33,658 nt of DNA. Origin: an uncultured Paraprevotella sp. Its GTDB lineage: Bacteria > Bacteroidota > Bacteroidia > Bacteroidales > Bacteroidaceae. Each line of letters begins with the position of its first letter. Position 1 is the first letter of the stretch. The stretch lies in assembly GCA_947177395.1 (NCBI GenBank), contig CAMWUI010000033.1:1-33658 (forward strand). Direction: 5' to 3'. The notes under the pieces were generated by a model. The model was not told where the DNA came from and ran no database searches. It saw nothing but the letters and a program-made list of their open reading frames with translations. Below are positions 15,241 to 22,683 of the stretch, one piece after another. Both the position numbers and the translations under genes were made by a program.

Positions 15241-15912
15241 ATGAAGAAAGGACTTTGGTGGCTGGTTACTCTGTTCGGTGCGGTGTTCGCTGTGACGGCA
15301 TGCAGCGAGGATGATGACACGTATGACAAGTACGCTGATTGGGAATCGCGCAATGCCATGTATTTTGCCACGGCTATGGATTCGGCGCAGATGGCTGTCA
15401 GTGAAGCCAAGGCTGCATACGGCGAAGATTGGGAGAAGCATTGCGAATGGCGGCGCATTCTCAGTGCCACGAAGGCCGATAAGGGAAACAACGCCATCAC
15501 GGATTATGTCTGTGCCCGTGTGCTGGAACGGACCGCGGGCGGGGAGGTGCATCCCTATTGGAACGACTCCGTGCGTGTTCATTACCGGGGATGGCTGATG
15601 CCAACGACGGCCAGAATGGATGACGGTACGATGGTGACCGAACGTCTGGTGTTCGACCAGACCTACCGGGGCATATTCAACGAGGCTATAGCCCGTCCGG
15701 CTCTGTTGGAGGTATCATCTTGTGTGCCGGGTTTTGCCACGGTGCTGACTTGCATGTCGCCTGGTGACAACTGGCGTGTTTATATTCCTGCCGCGTTGGC
15801 CTACGGCAACAGTACGGCGACGGGTTCCATTCCCGCAGGATCGACATTGTGTTTCGAAATACGGATGGCGGCGGTCTACCGGAAAGGTACGGCTGTGCCG
15901 GACTGGAAGTAG
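15241..15912 (+). CDS. FKBP-type peptidyl-prolyl isomerase-like lipoprotein
   Basis: A 223-residue lipoprotein. MKKGLWW plus a hydrophobic stretch ends in lipobox VTAC (C21) followed by SEDDD, a good match to the acidic surface-export signal of Bacteroidota lipoproteins. The C-terminal half (about residues 110-215) is FKBP-like: VHYRGWLM, VFDQTYRG, the PGFATVLTCMSPGDNWRVYI helix-strand and the conserved PAALAYGN loop, ending GSIPAGSTLCFEI. It probably assists folding of envelope proteins. A TTG start at 15229 would add four residues, but the ATG at 15241 gives a clean signal peptide and is preferred. It sits 27 nt behind glyQS. Confidence 0.85.
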   Translation: MKKGLWWLVTLFGAVFAVTACSEDDDTYDKYADWESRNAMYFATAMDSAQMAVSEAKAAYGEDWEKHCEWRRILSATKADKGNNAITDYVCARVLERTAGGEVHPYWNDSVRVHYRGWLMPTTARMDDGTMVTERLVFDQTYRGIFNEAIARPALLEVSSCVPGFATVLTCMSPGDNWRVYIPAALAYGNSTATGSIPAGSTLCFEIRMAAVYRKGTAVPDWK

Positions 15913-15942
15913 GTGCAATAAAAAAACGATGAGGGAGGGATT

Positions 15943-17013
15943 ATGGTTATAAGTATTGCAAATCCGATATATGATTCGGTCTTCAAATACCTTATTGAGG
16001 ATGAGCGTATCGCAAAGACCTTGTTGTCGGCTCTGCTGAAAAAGGAAGTGGTGTCGGTACAGATGCGCAGGCATGAGTATACCAATGGTGTGCGTGACAA
16101 GATTTCCATGTTCCGTATCGACTTCGGTGCGGAGGTCGTGGAGGCAGATGGTCGGCATCAGCTTATCCTTATTGAGTTGCAAAAGACATGGCTTGAGACG
16201 GAAACCTTGCGTTTCCGTCAATATCTCGGTGCGCAGTATGCCAATCCCGAGAACATTATCAAGGACAATAACCCCGAAGGCTATGCCATACCGACGGTAG
16301 CCGTGTATCTGCTCGGCCATCGTGTGGGGGACATTGAGGAGCCTGTACTCTATGTGAGTCATAAATCGTATGATTATAACGACAAGGAGGTGACGAAGGG
16401 GTTGCCGGATCCGTTTGTTGACAGTCTTGTTCATAACAGTATTATTGTACAGATACCTTTGTTGCACGGGCAGGTGAACAACCGTCTCTACAAAGTACTT
16501 AGCGTGTTTGACCAGTCGCAAAAGGATTGCAACAACAGACAGATGTTAAATGTGGATGAGAATCTGTATGAAGGCGATGCCGACATGCAATACATTATCC
16601 GTCGTCTTCTTTCTGCTGCATCCAACCATCAGTTGCGTCAGGACATGAATGTTGAGGATGAATATTTCAAGGCCATAGAAAACCGTGATACGGCAATCAT
16701 GTCTCGCGATAAAAGGATTGCGGAGCAGGAGGCTCAGTTGGCTGAGCAGGATGCCCAATTGGCAGAGCAGAAAACTCAGTTGGCTGAGCAGGATGCCCAA
16801 TTGGCTGAGCAGGAGGTTCAGTTGGCTGAGCAGGATGCCCAATTGGCTGAGCAGGATGCCCGGTTGGCTGAGCAGAAAACTCAATTGGCTGAGCGTGATG
16901 CCCAGTTGCGCTCTCTTGCGCAAGCCTTGTTGCAGAAAGGCGTTGATACGGCCGGTATTGCAACAATTATGGGGCTCAGTCAGGAAGAAGTAGAAAATTT
17001 GCTGAAAGACTGA
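15943..17013 (+). CDS. Rpn-family PD-(D/E)XK nuclease with C-terminal heptad-repeat coiled coil
   Basis: A 356-residue protein of the recombination-promoting nuclease / PD-(D/E)XK transposase-like family. The nuclease core is N-terminal: NPIYDSVFKYLIED at the start, then D60 (MFRIDFGAEV) and E78-x-Q80 (LILIELQK) as the metal-binding motif. Residues 260-322 are nine consecutive seven-residue repeats of the type AEQDAQL, forming a long coiled coil. The tail GIATIMGLSQEEVENLL resembles the C-terminal helical motif common in this family. The GAGGGAGGG before the ATG is an unusually strong purine-rich ribosome-binding site for this genome. Rpn proteins are linked to RecA-independent recombination and, more recently, phage defence; the role here is not shown. 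No promoter was found in the 30-nt gap after the FKBP gene. Confidence 0.85.
   Translation: MVISIANPIYDSVFKYLIEDERIAKTLLSALLKKEVVSVQMRRHEYTNGVRDKISMFRIDFGAEVVEADGRHQLILIELQKTWLETETLRFRQYLGAQYANPENIIKDNNPEGYAIPTVAVYLLGHRVGDIEEPVLYVSHKSYDYNDKEVTKGLPDPFVDSLVHNSIIVQIPLLHGQVNNRLYKVLSVFDQSQKDCNNRQMLNVDENLYEGDADMQYIIRRLLSAASNHQLRQDMNVEDEYFKAIENRDTAIMSRDKRIAEQEAQLAEQDAQLAEQKTQLAEQDAQLAEQEVQLAEQDAQLAEQDARLAEQKTQLAERDAQLRSLAQALLQKGVDTAGIATIMGLSQEEVENLLKD
16720..16908 (+). repeat. In-frame 21-bp tandem repeat encoding heptads
   Basis: Nine 21-bp units encode AEQ(D/E/K)(A/T/V)(Q/R)L. Several units are nearly identical at the DNA level (GCTGAGCAGGATGCCCAATTG recurs), so unit gain or loss by slippage would lengthen or shorten the coiled coil without changing frame. 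Confidence 0.9.
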
Positions 17014-17085
17014 GAGAGTATACAGCATAAGGGAACTGCCCGGTACTACATGCAGTATGTCCCTTCTTGGCTCTTTGTTATAGTA

Positions 17086-17129
17086 AAAATCGCATCACTT
17101 TGACGGAATAAACAAAGTGATGCGATTTT
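17086..17129. terminator. Bidirectional terminator between the Rpn and GH43 genes
   Basis: A perfect 17-bp inverted repeat (17086-17102 with 17113-17129) encloses a 10-nt loop. The rightward side ends GATTTTCTTTTC, and the leftward strand also has a T-run. It separates convergent genes ending at 17013 and 17154. Confidence 0.9.
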
Positions 17130-17153
17130 CTTTTCAGTGGAAGGGGAAAAACC

Positions 17154-20100
17154 TTACTGTTTCAGGAACTTGTCACAGCGTACCGTGCCGTCGCTCCATG
17201 TCATACGGCGCAGATACAGGCCGCGGGCCAGACGGTTATCGTCGCAACCCAGCTGCATACCGTTCAGATCGTAGTAGATGATGGAGGAAGGTGTTCCGCT
17301 GACGGAGGAACCGGCTACAGCCTCTATTCCCGTACCTGGTTCATCATCCAGCGATACGGGCGAAATACCTTTTTGGGTGGGGATGACGGGCTGTAGGGTA
17401 CCGTCCTCGTTGAACTGGAGACGGTCGATGCATACCTCGCGATGGTAGCCCGGTCCGTTGGTATGATAGTTTTTGTTGATGCGGTGGTAAACGATGTACC
17501 ATTCATCACGTCCTGGTATCTGAATGACGGAGTTGTGTCCGGTTCCGTAAATCTTTTGTGCCGGATCTTGCTGCAACACCACCGGATTCTTGGCCACTGT
17601 GATGGGACCCAGTGGCGAAGTGGCGGTTCCGTAAGCCACGTGGTAGTTGTCAGCTCCCGTGTCATCCACGCTCCACATGAAGTAATATACTCCTTTACGG
17701 TAGAACACATATGTACCTTCGCGGTAAGCGTACGTGCTGAGGCTGCCGCCGCCCGGGGTGAGGATCCGGGTTGTACCGGGCTTGAGCGACGTCATGTCAT
17801 CCTCCAGTTCCGCGCCGGCCATGTACCCGTTGCCCCAGTACAGATAGGACTTGCCGCTCACGGGGTCCGTGAATACGTCTGCGTCAATCTGCTGACCGCT
17901 TCCGGTAGGTGAAGAAGTGATGAACGGAGCTCCGTTGTCTGCAAACGGGCCGGCGGGATAATTGGCCGAAGCTACACCTATCTGTTTCCCGCTCGGAGTG
18001 TTTCCGCTGAAATAAAAATAGTAATTGTAACCGTAGTCTGTCTTCTTTTCGACGATGCAGGGAGCCCATGCGTTGCCATCAGTCCAGAGTACTTGGTCCG
18101 TAGCAAGGTCGAGGATTGTGCCTTCGTCCGTCCAGTTCAGCATGTCGGTGGAAGAGAACACATTGAAACTGTGGCCGCCCCAACCGCTGTAACCGTCGCT
18201 GGTAGGATAGAGGTAGAAACGTTCTGTCTTCTCGGAATACAAGATTTCCGGGTCGGCGTGGAAGCCGGGCAGTACGGGATTGCCGCATACGGCCGCTGTC
18301 ACTTTGTAGACATTGCTTTTCGTGCCGCAGGTGACAGTGTATTCCACCGTGCCGTTGCTGAAGTCACAGGTTCCCTGCGGCGATACGCTTGTTCCCGGGG
18401 TACCGGTCAACTGCGGGTCAAAGGCTGTCAGATCTGTGCCCGGACGAACCGGCAGATAGACTGTATGAGCCGTGTGGTCGTATTCCGTATTGTCGTTCAT
18501 GACAGCCGGAGCGGAGGCACCGGTTATCTGTGCGTTCAGGGCTGTGGAAGGCCATTTGGCCACAATTCGTTCGGTCTCTTCCTGAGTGATGGGCATTACG
18601 GTACCGTGGCGCGGGGTGAAGGCTCCGCTGGTGGTCGTGTTCTTGACCCATGTGAAATTCTCCAGGTCGGGTGACGAACAGAACTGGTAATGACCGGACG
18701 TGTAGCAGTCGTACATTAGAATCCAGTCGTTGCTGTTTATCTTTTTGAATACGCCAGAACCTTCCACGGCCACGTTGGTCTGTTGCAGATACCGTCTGTG
18801 CGGTGTCCACGGGCCTTTCAGTGAAGTGGCCGTTGCTTTCTGGATGCCGTTGCCTTCACCTTCCGTCTTATAGAACAGGTGGTAGATGCCATCGCGCAGC
18901 ACGATGTCGCCGTCGATGGTATTGCTGCCCAGGTCGAACAGCAGTTTCGGTTCCGTCAGTTCCGTGAAATCGTCGTTGGCATACGAGTAATAAAGTTTGT
19001 AATGCTCGCCCCGTTCGCCGATGGAATAGTATACCATGTAACGTCCGGCTTCGGGATCGTAGATGGTCTGCGGAGCCCACACCTGTGTCAGTTTGTTGCG
19101 GTCGAAACGGGCTGGCCATGCCGTGGGGAAGTCGATGGCCGAGTGTGTCCAGTTGACGAGATCAGTTGATTTCATCAGCACCAGTCCGTCGTTGGAGTCC
19201 CATCCTTCGCCGGACTTCATGTCGGTCACTACCATGTAGAATGTCTTTCCGTCCTCTCCGCGGAGGATGTGGGGGTCACGTACCGCCTTCTTGATGGCTA
19301 TGGTGTCGGAGGAAATGATAGGGCTACCGTTGTTCAGTGGGACAAAGTTGTACCCATCGGTACTCAGGGCAAAGCAGATCTGTTCCTGTGACTGATTGTT
19401 GCCGGTAAAATAGGCAAACAGATAATTCGTGTATCCCTCGTCCTCGGCTACATACACCGTGAAGTCGCGTTTTGCGCTTGCATTGTCCCGTGTAGCCGTT
19501 GCGGTCAGTACCACGGGCTGCTTACCGGTACCGTGCGTGGCCAGACGCATCAGGCGTCCGTTGTCCGCCAGATATTCGGGAGCGGAGGATTTCCATGTGA
19601 TGATGGAACCTTCCGGTGTCCGGTAGGGCAGTGTGATGGATTCGAATAAGTTATCCGTTCCGTTCAGTATCAGGCTTTGCAAGTCGATGGCGACGCTTTC
19701 TTCGGGAGAAAGACTTGCTTTGACTGTCACCTGATAGTCTTTCGTCAGAGTGATGTCTCCTTTGGTGAAAGAGCCCGTCAGGGTCACTGTGATATCCGGT
19801 TGTCCGTAGGCGGGACGGTTGATGAATCCGTTGCCGGACAGGACGTTCTCGTTCGAGGAAGTCCAGGTGATGGACACGCCGAAGGTGTTTTCCTGTGCAG
19901 GCAAAAGGATGGATTCGCGTACTTCTTTCGGCAGTTCCGTCAGTTCCATGGCTTTCTCAACCTCCATACGCATCCGGCCACGTTCCAGGATGGGAATCTG
20001 CTGGCACAGTTCCTTTATCTCGTCGGCAGTCATGGCGCCTTCATATAGGCGAAAGTCATGATACCAGGCATTCGTCAGATACAAGTCACCGTTGTAGCAG

Positions 20101-21410
20101 GAGCGCCCCAGGTAATTGTAGGTAGTGGAGCCCAAGTCTTTGATGCCCAAAGTGATGTCCGACGAAGCACCTGTCACTTCGCCGTTTAGATAAAGACGCA
20201 TGTTACCGTTGCCGTTCCGGGTGCAGGTCACGTTCACCCACTGCCCGGCCGGTATGCCTGTTCTGCCGCAGAATCCTTGTTCGGCTGCATAGTTGGTTTT
20301 CGTGACGGCATAGCGCAGGTCACTGGCACGCAAGAATACGCCGCCGTTGGCCGCACCAGCCAGATTGTCGGAATTGGCAAATGTCCACAGGAAATTGCCG
20401 TTGCCGGTCAATGGATTGGACTCGGGGATATAGACATCGGTGGAAATGGTGAAGCTGTCCGCTTTAGCAATCGCAGTGCCCAATTCTTTGCCCAGATCGA
20501 AATAACCGTTGCCGGCGCCCAGTTTCAGGACAGGAAGTCCCTCCATGGTAGTGCATTCGGCACCGTTGCGGAGCGTACCTTTATATCCGTTTACGACATC
20601 GGTGGCCTGCCGGAAGTCGTAGTGTGCTTTCAGAGTTACGGTCTCTTTCTTCTCTTCCATTCCGGCCAGTTTGCATATCTCGCCAGTTTCCAGGGCGCCG
20701 TCGTAAATGCGGAAGTCGGAAATCATGGCATTACTCAGATATTTGTCTCCGTTGTAGCACGAACGGCCGAGCCAGTTGTAGGACGTGGAACCGATATCCG
20801 ACGGAGAGAGGCTGACAGAAGCTTCCGTCATCTTGATACCGTTGAGATAGAGTGATGCGGTACCCTCTTTCTGGATAAGCGTCAGGGTTTGCCAGCTGCC
20901 TTTGGTGAGCGCTTTGCGGATGCCCAGTCCCAGTTCCGCTGAGTAGTTGGTTGGTGTGATGGCATAACGCTGGTCCTGGGCGTTCAGGAACATATAGCCG
21001 GTGGGGTACGTCTGTATGTCCGATGCATTGGAGAACGTCCAGATGAAGAAACCGTTACCGCTAAGCGAAACGGACGTCGGAATATAGATGCGTGTGTGGA
21101 CAGTGAAATTCCGGAGCGTGCCGATGATTTCGCCGACGCTCTTCCCCATGTCCGCATAGCCGTTGGTATTGCCGAGGCTGATTACTTTCTGCCCTTCGAA
21201 CTCCGCGATGCGGGCTGTTCCCTTGAGCGAGGCGTCCCTGCCTCCGCCGGTTTCGTCGATGACGGTCCGTGCTCCGGCTTCGTCCTGCGTCAAACCATAG
21301 TGCAGACGCAGTGTCTGTGCTGTACCTTCTCCCGGCAGACACAACCAGAGAACTGTTCCGAAGAGGCTAAGGACCCGGTTCAGATAAGTTTTGCTGATTC
21401 GTTTTTTCAT
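17154..21410 (-). CDS. Secreted protein with two LamG domains and two GH43-like beta-propellers
   Basis: A 1418-residue exported carbohydrate-active enzyme. Order: signal peptide 1-32; LamG 33-250; second LamG 258-472; Ig-like (atrophied Big-type) segment 480-655; first GH43-like propeller about 660-955; linker/Ig-like 956-1042; second GH43 propeller about 1043-1345; C-terminal tail with IIYYDLNGMQL and RGLYLRR. Both propellers keep plausible catalytic carboxylates: D712 (VRDPH), D833/D835 (TIDGDIVLRDG) and E883 (VEGSG) in the first; D1053 (FHADPE), D1176/D1178 (QIDADVF) and E1231 (REGTY) in the second. GH43 enzymes are arabinofuranosidases, arabinanases, xylosidases or galactosidases, so two activities on a plant-type glycan are likely; specificity cannot be read. 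No SusC/SusD genes are adjacent. No standard promoter was found upstream. Confidence 0.85.
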   Translation of the reverse strand: MKKRISKTYLNRVLSLFGTVLWLCLPGEGTAQTLRLHYGLTQDEAGARTVIDETGGGRDASLKGTARIAEFEGQKVISLGNTNGYADMGKSVGEIIGTLRNFTVHTRIYIPTSVSLSGNGFFIWTFSNASDIQTYPTGYMFLNAQDQRYAITPTNYSAELGLGIRKALTKGSWQTLTLIQKEGTASLYLNGIKMTEASVSLSPSDIGSTSYNWLGRSCYNGDKYLSNAMISDFRIYDGALETGEICKLAGMEEKKETVTLKAHYDFRQATDVVNGYKGTLRNGAECTTMEGLPVLKLGAGNGYFDLGKELGTAIAKADSFTISTDVYIPESNPLTGNGNFLWTFANSDNLAGAANGGVFLRASDLRYAVTKTNYAAEQGFCGRTGIPAGQWVNVTCTRNGNGNMRLYLNGEVTGASSDITLGIKDLGSTTYNYLGRSCYNGDLYLTNAWYHDFRLYEGAMTADEIKELCQQIPILERGRMRMEVEKAMELTELPKEVRESILLPAQENTFGVSITWTSSNENVLSGNGFINRPAYGQPDITVTLTGSFTKGDITLTKDYQVTVKASLSPEESVAIDLQSLILNGTDNLFESITLPYRTPEGSIITWKSSAPEYLADNGRLMRLATHGTGKQPVVLTATATRDNASAKRDFTVYVAEDEGYTNYLFAYFTGNNQSQEQICFALSTDGYNFVPLNNGSPIISSDTIAIKKAVRDPHILRGEDGKTFYMVVTDMKSGEGWDSNDGLVLMKSTDLVNWTHSAIDFPTAWPARFDRNKLTQVWAPQTIYDPEAGRYMVYYSIGERGEHYKLYYSYANDDFTELTEPKLLFDLGSNTIDGDIVLRDGIYHLFYKTEGEGNGIQKATATSLKGPWTPHRRYLQQTNVAVEGSGVFKKINSNDWILMYDCYTSGHYQFCSSPDLENFTWVKNTTTSGAFTPRHGTVMPITQEETERIVAKWPSTALNAQITGASAPAVMNDNTEYDHTAHTVYLPVRPGTDLTAFDPQLTGTPGTSVSPQGTCDFSNGTVEYTVTCGTKSNVYKVTAAVCGNPVLPGFHADPEILYSEKTERFYLYPTSDGYSGWGGHSFNVFSSTDMLNWTDEGTILDLATDQVLWTDGNAWAPCIVEKKTDYGYNYYFYFSGNTPSGKQIGVASANYPAGPFADNGAPFITSSPTGSGQQIDADVFTDPVSGKSYLYWGNGYMAGAELEDDMTSLKPGTTRILTPGGGSLSTYAYREGTYVFYRKGVYYFMWSVDDTGADNYHVAYGTATSPLGPITVAKNPVVLQQDPAQKIYGTGHNSVIQIPGRDEWYIVYHRINKNYHTNGPGYHREVCIDRLQFNEDGTLQPVIPTQKGISPVSLDDEPGTGIEAVAGSSVSGTPSSIIYYDLNGMQLGCDDNRLARGLYLRRMTWSDGTVRCDKFLKQ

Positions 21411-21435
21411 GTTTTGTTCGTGTTATTATGGTTAG

Positions 21436-21450
21436 ATATAAAGTTTTTAA
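21436..21450 (-). promoter_or_regulatory. 15-bp leader element shared with the 1297-residue surface protein gene
   Basis: On the minus strand TTAAAAACTTTATAT lies 25 nt upstream of the GH43 start. The identical 15 bases occur at 33407-33421, 14 nt before the start of the other large secreted protein. Its position within the leader suggests a translational enhancer rather than an operator. Confidence 0.4.
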
Positions 21451-21488
21451 ATCCCAGTCTTATTTGCAGCATGTGTTTGGAACGACCG

Positions 21489-21523
21489 GGAGGTTGCTTC
21501 CTTTGTTACGGAAAGCAGCCTCC
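21489..21523 (-). terminator. Possible terminator or attenuating hairpin after asd
   Basis: GGAGGTTGCTTCC can pair with GGAAAGCAGCCTCC (one wobble, one bulge) around an 8-nt loop, 30 nt beyond the asd stop in the leftward direction. There is no T-run on either side, so termination would be leaky. Confidence 0.45.
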
Positions 21524-21552
21524 TTACAGGTTAATCCCATACACGGCAGGAT

Positions 21553-22563
21553 TTATTTCACGTTGCCTGTTTTTATTAGGTATTCGGCTATCTGTACGGC
21601 ATTCAAGGCGGCCCCCTTCTTTATCTGATCTCCTACGAGCCAGAACGTCAGACCGTTTTCATGGGCGATGTCCTTGCGGATGCGCCCCACATACACGTCG
21701 TCCTTTCCAGCCAGGAAGAGAGGCATGGGGTAGATTTTGTTGGCCGGGTCGTCCATCAGTTGTATGCCTTCGGCACCGGCTATCGCATTGCGGGCTTCCT
21801 CGACAGTGATGGGGCGTTCGGTTTCAATCCATACCGCTTCGGAGTGGGAGCGCAGGGAAGGCACGCGCACGCACATGGCCGAGCATTGCACGTCGCTGTG
21901 CATGATTTTGCGCGTCTCGTTGAACATCTTCATTTCCTCTTTTGTGTATCCGTTGTCCTGGAATACATCAATTTGGGGAATGACATTGTATGCCAGCTGG
22001 TATTGGAATTTCGTTACGGTGGCTTCCTTGCCGTCCAGCACTTCGCGGTATTGCTGTTCCAGTTCGGCCATAGCGGCTGCACCGGCACCGCTGGCGGCCT
22101 GATAGCTGGCGATGTGGATACGTTTGATGTGGCTCAGTTTCTCCAACGGCTGCAATACGACCACCATCATAATGGTGGTGCAGTTGGGATTGGCGATGAT
22201 GCCGCGCGGGCGGTTCAGTGCATCGGCCGCGTTGCATTCGGGTACGACCAAGGGCACGTCTTCGTCCATGCGGAATGCGCTGGAGTTGTCTATCATCACG
22301 GCACCGTACCGGGTGATGTCTGCGGCGAATTCTTTTGAAATGCCGGCGCCGGCGGAGGTGAACGCTATGTCTATGTCTTTAAAATCATCATTGTGCTGCA
22401 GGAGCTTCACTTCGAGCTCTTTGCCGCGGAACATGTATTTCTTTCCGGCACTGCGTTCGGAACCGAACAGCGTCAACTCGTCCATCGGGAAGTTTCTTTC
22501 TTCAAGCACGCGCAGGAACTCCTGTCCCACGGCACCGCTTGCACCTACGATTGCTACTTTCAT
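21553..22563 (-). CDS. asd: Aspartate-semialdehyde dehydrogenase
   Basis: Reduces aspartyl phosphate to aspartate semialdehyde with NADPH, the branch point for lysine/diaminopimelate, threonine, methionine and isoleucine. The 336 residues match the usual length. The N-terminal Rossmann loop is [11 protein letters not shown] (6-16), the active-site cysteine is C128 in [10 protein letters not shown], and the dimer/catalytic domain includes the [14 protein letters not shown] segment. The ATG at 22563 starts exactly at the [10 protein letters not shown] motif. It stands alone, divergent from the antiporter gene, with a possible -7 box TACTTTTG at 22601-22608. Confidence 0.95.
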   Translation of the reverse strand: MKVAIVGASGAVGQEFLRVLEERNFPMDELTLFGSERSAGKKYMFRGKELEVKLLQHNDDFKDIDIAFTSAGAGISKEFAADITRYGAVMIDNSSAFRMDEDVPLVVPECNAADALNRPRGIIANPNCTTIMMVVVLQPLEKLSHIKRIHIASYQAASGAGAAAMAELEQQYREVLDGKEATVTKFQYQLAYNVIPQIDVFQDNGYTKEEMKMFNETRKIMHSDVQCSAMCVRVPSLRSHSEAVWIETERPITVEEARNAIAGAEGIQLMDDPANKIYPMPLFLAGKDDVYVGRIRKDIAHENGLTFWLVGDQIKKGAALNAVQIAEYLIKTGNVK

Positions 22564-22600
22564 TTTTTGTATCTATTTAAAGAATGGATGATTTCAAATG

Positions 22601-22659
22601 CAAAAGTATACAATTTATTATAGAAAAACTCATGATACGAAAACTTTTTCGTTACTTTG
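22601..22659. promoter_or_regulatory. Divergent asd / antiporter promoter region with a small palindrome
   Basis: Leftward: TACTTTTG (22601-22608 on the minus strand), 37 nt before asd. Rightward: TTACTTTG (22652-22659), one base off the consensus, 24 nt before the antiporter ATG. Between them ACGAAAACTTTTTCGT (22637-22652) is an inverted repeat of 7-bp arms around CT, overlapping the rightward -7 region. No good -33 elements are seen. Confidence 0.4.
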
Positions 22660-22683
22660 TAGACTGAACGAAAGATAAAAGAG

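Noticed and set aside
13738-15582. 614-residue open frame on the minus strand opposite glyQS
   Set aside because: Histidine- and leucine-rich antisense shadow of glyQS and the FKBP gene; no family segments, no start-site context, and the plus-strand genes are unmistakable.
16697-16966. Minus-strand frame with repeated AQPTGHPAQP units
   Set aside because: Produced by the 21-bp heptad repeat of the Rpn gene read backwards; no independent support.
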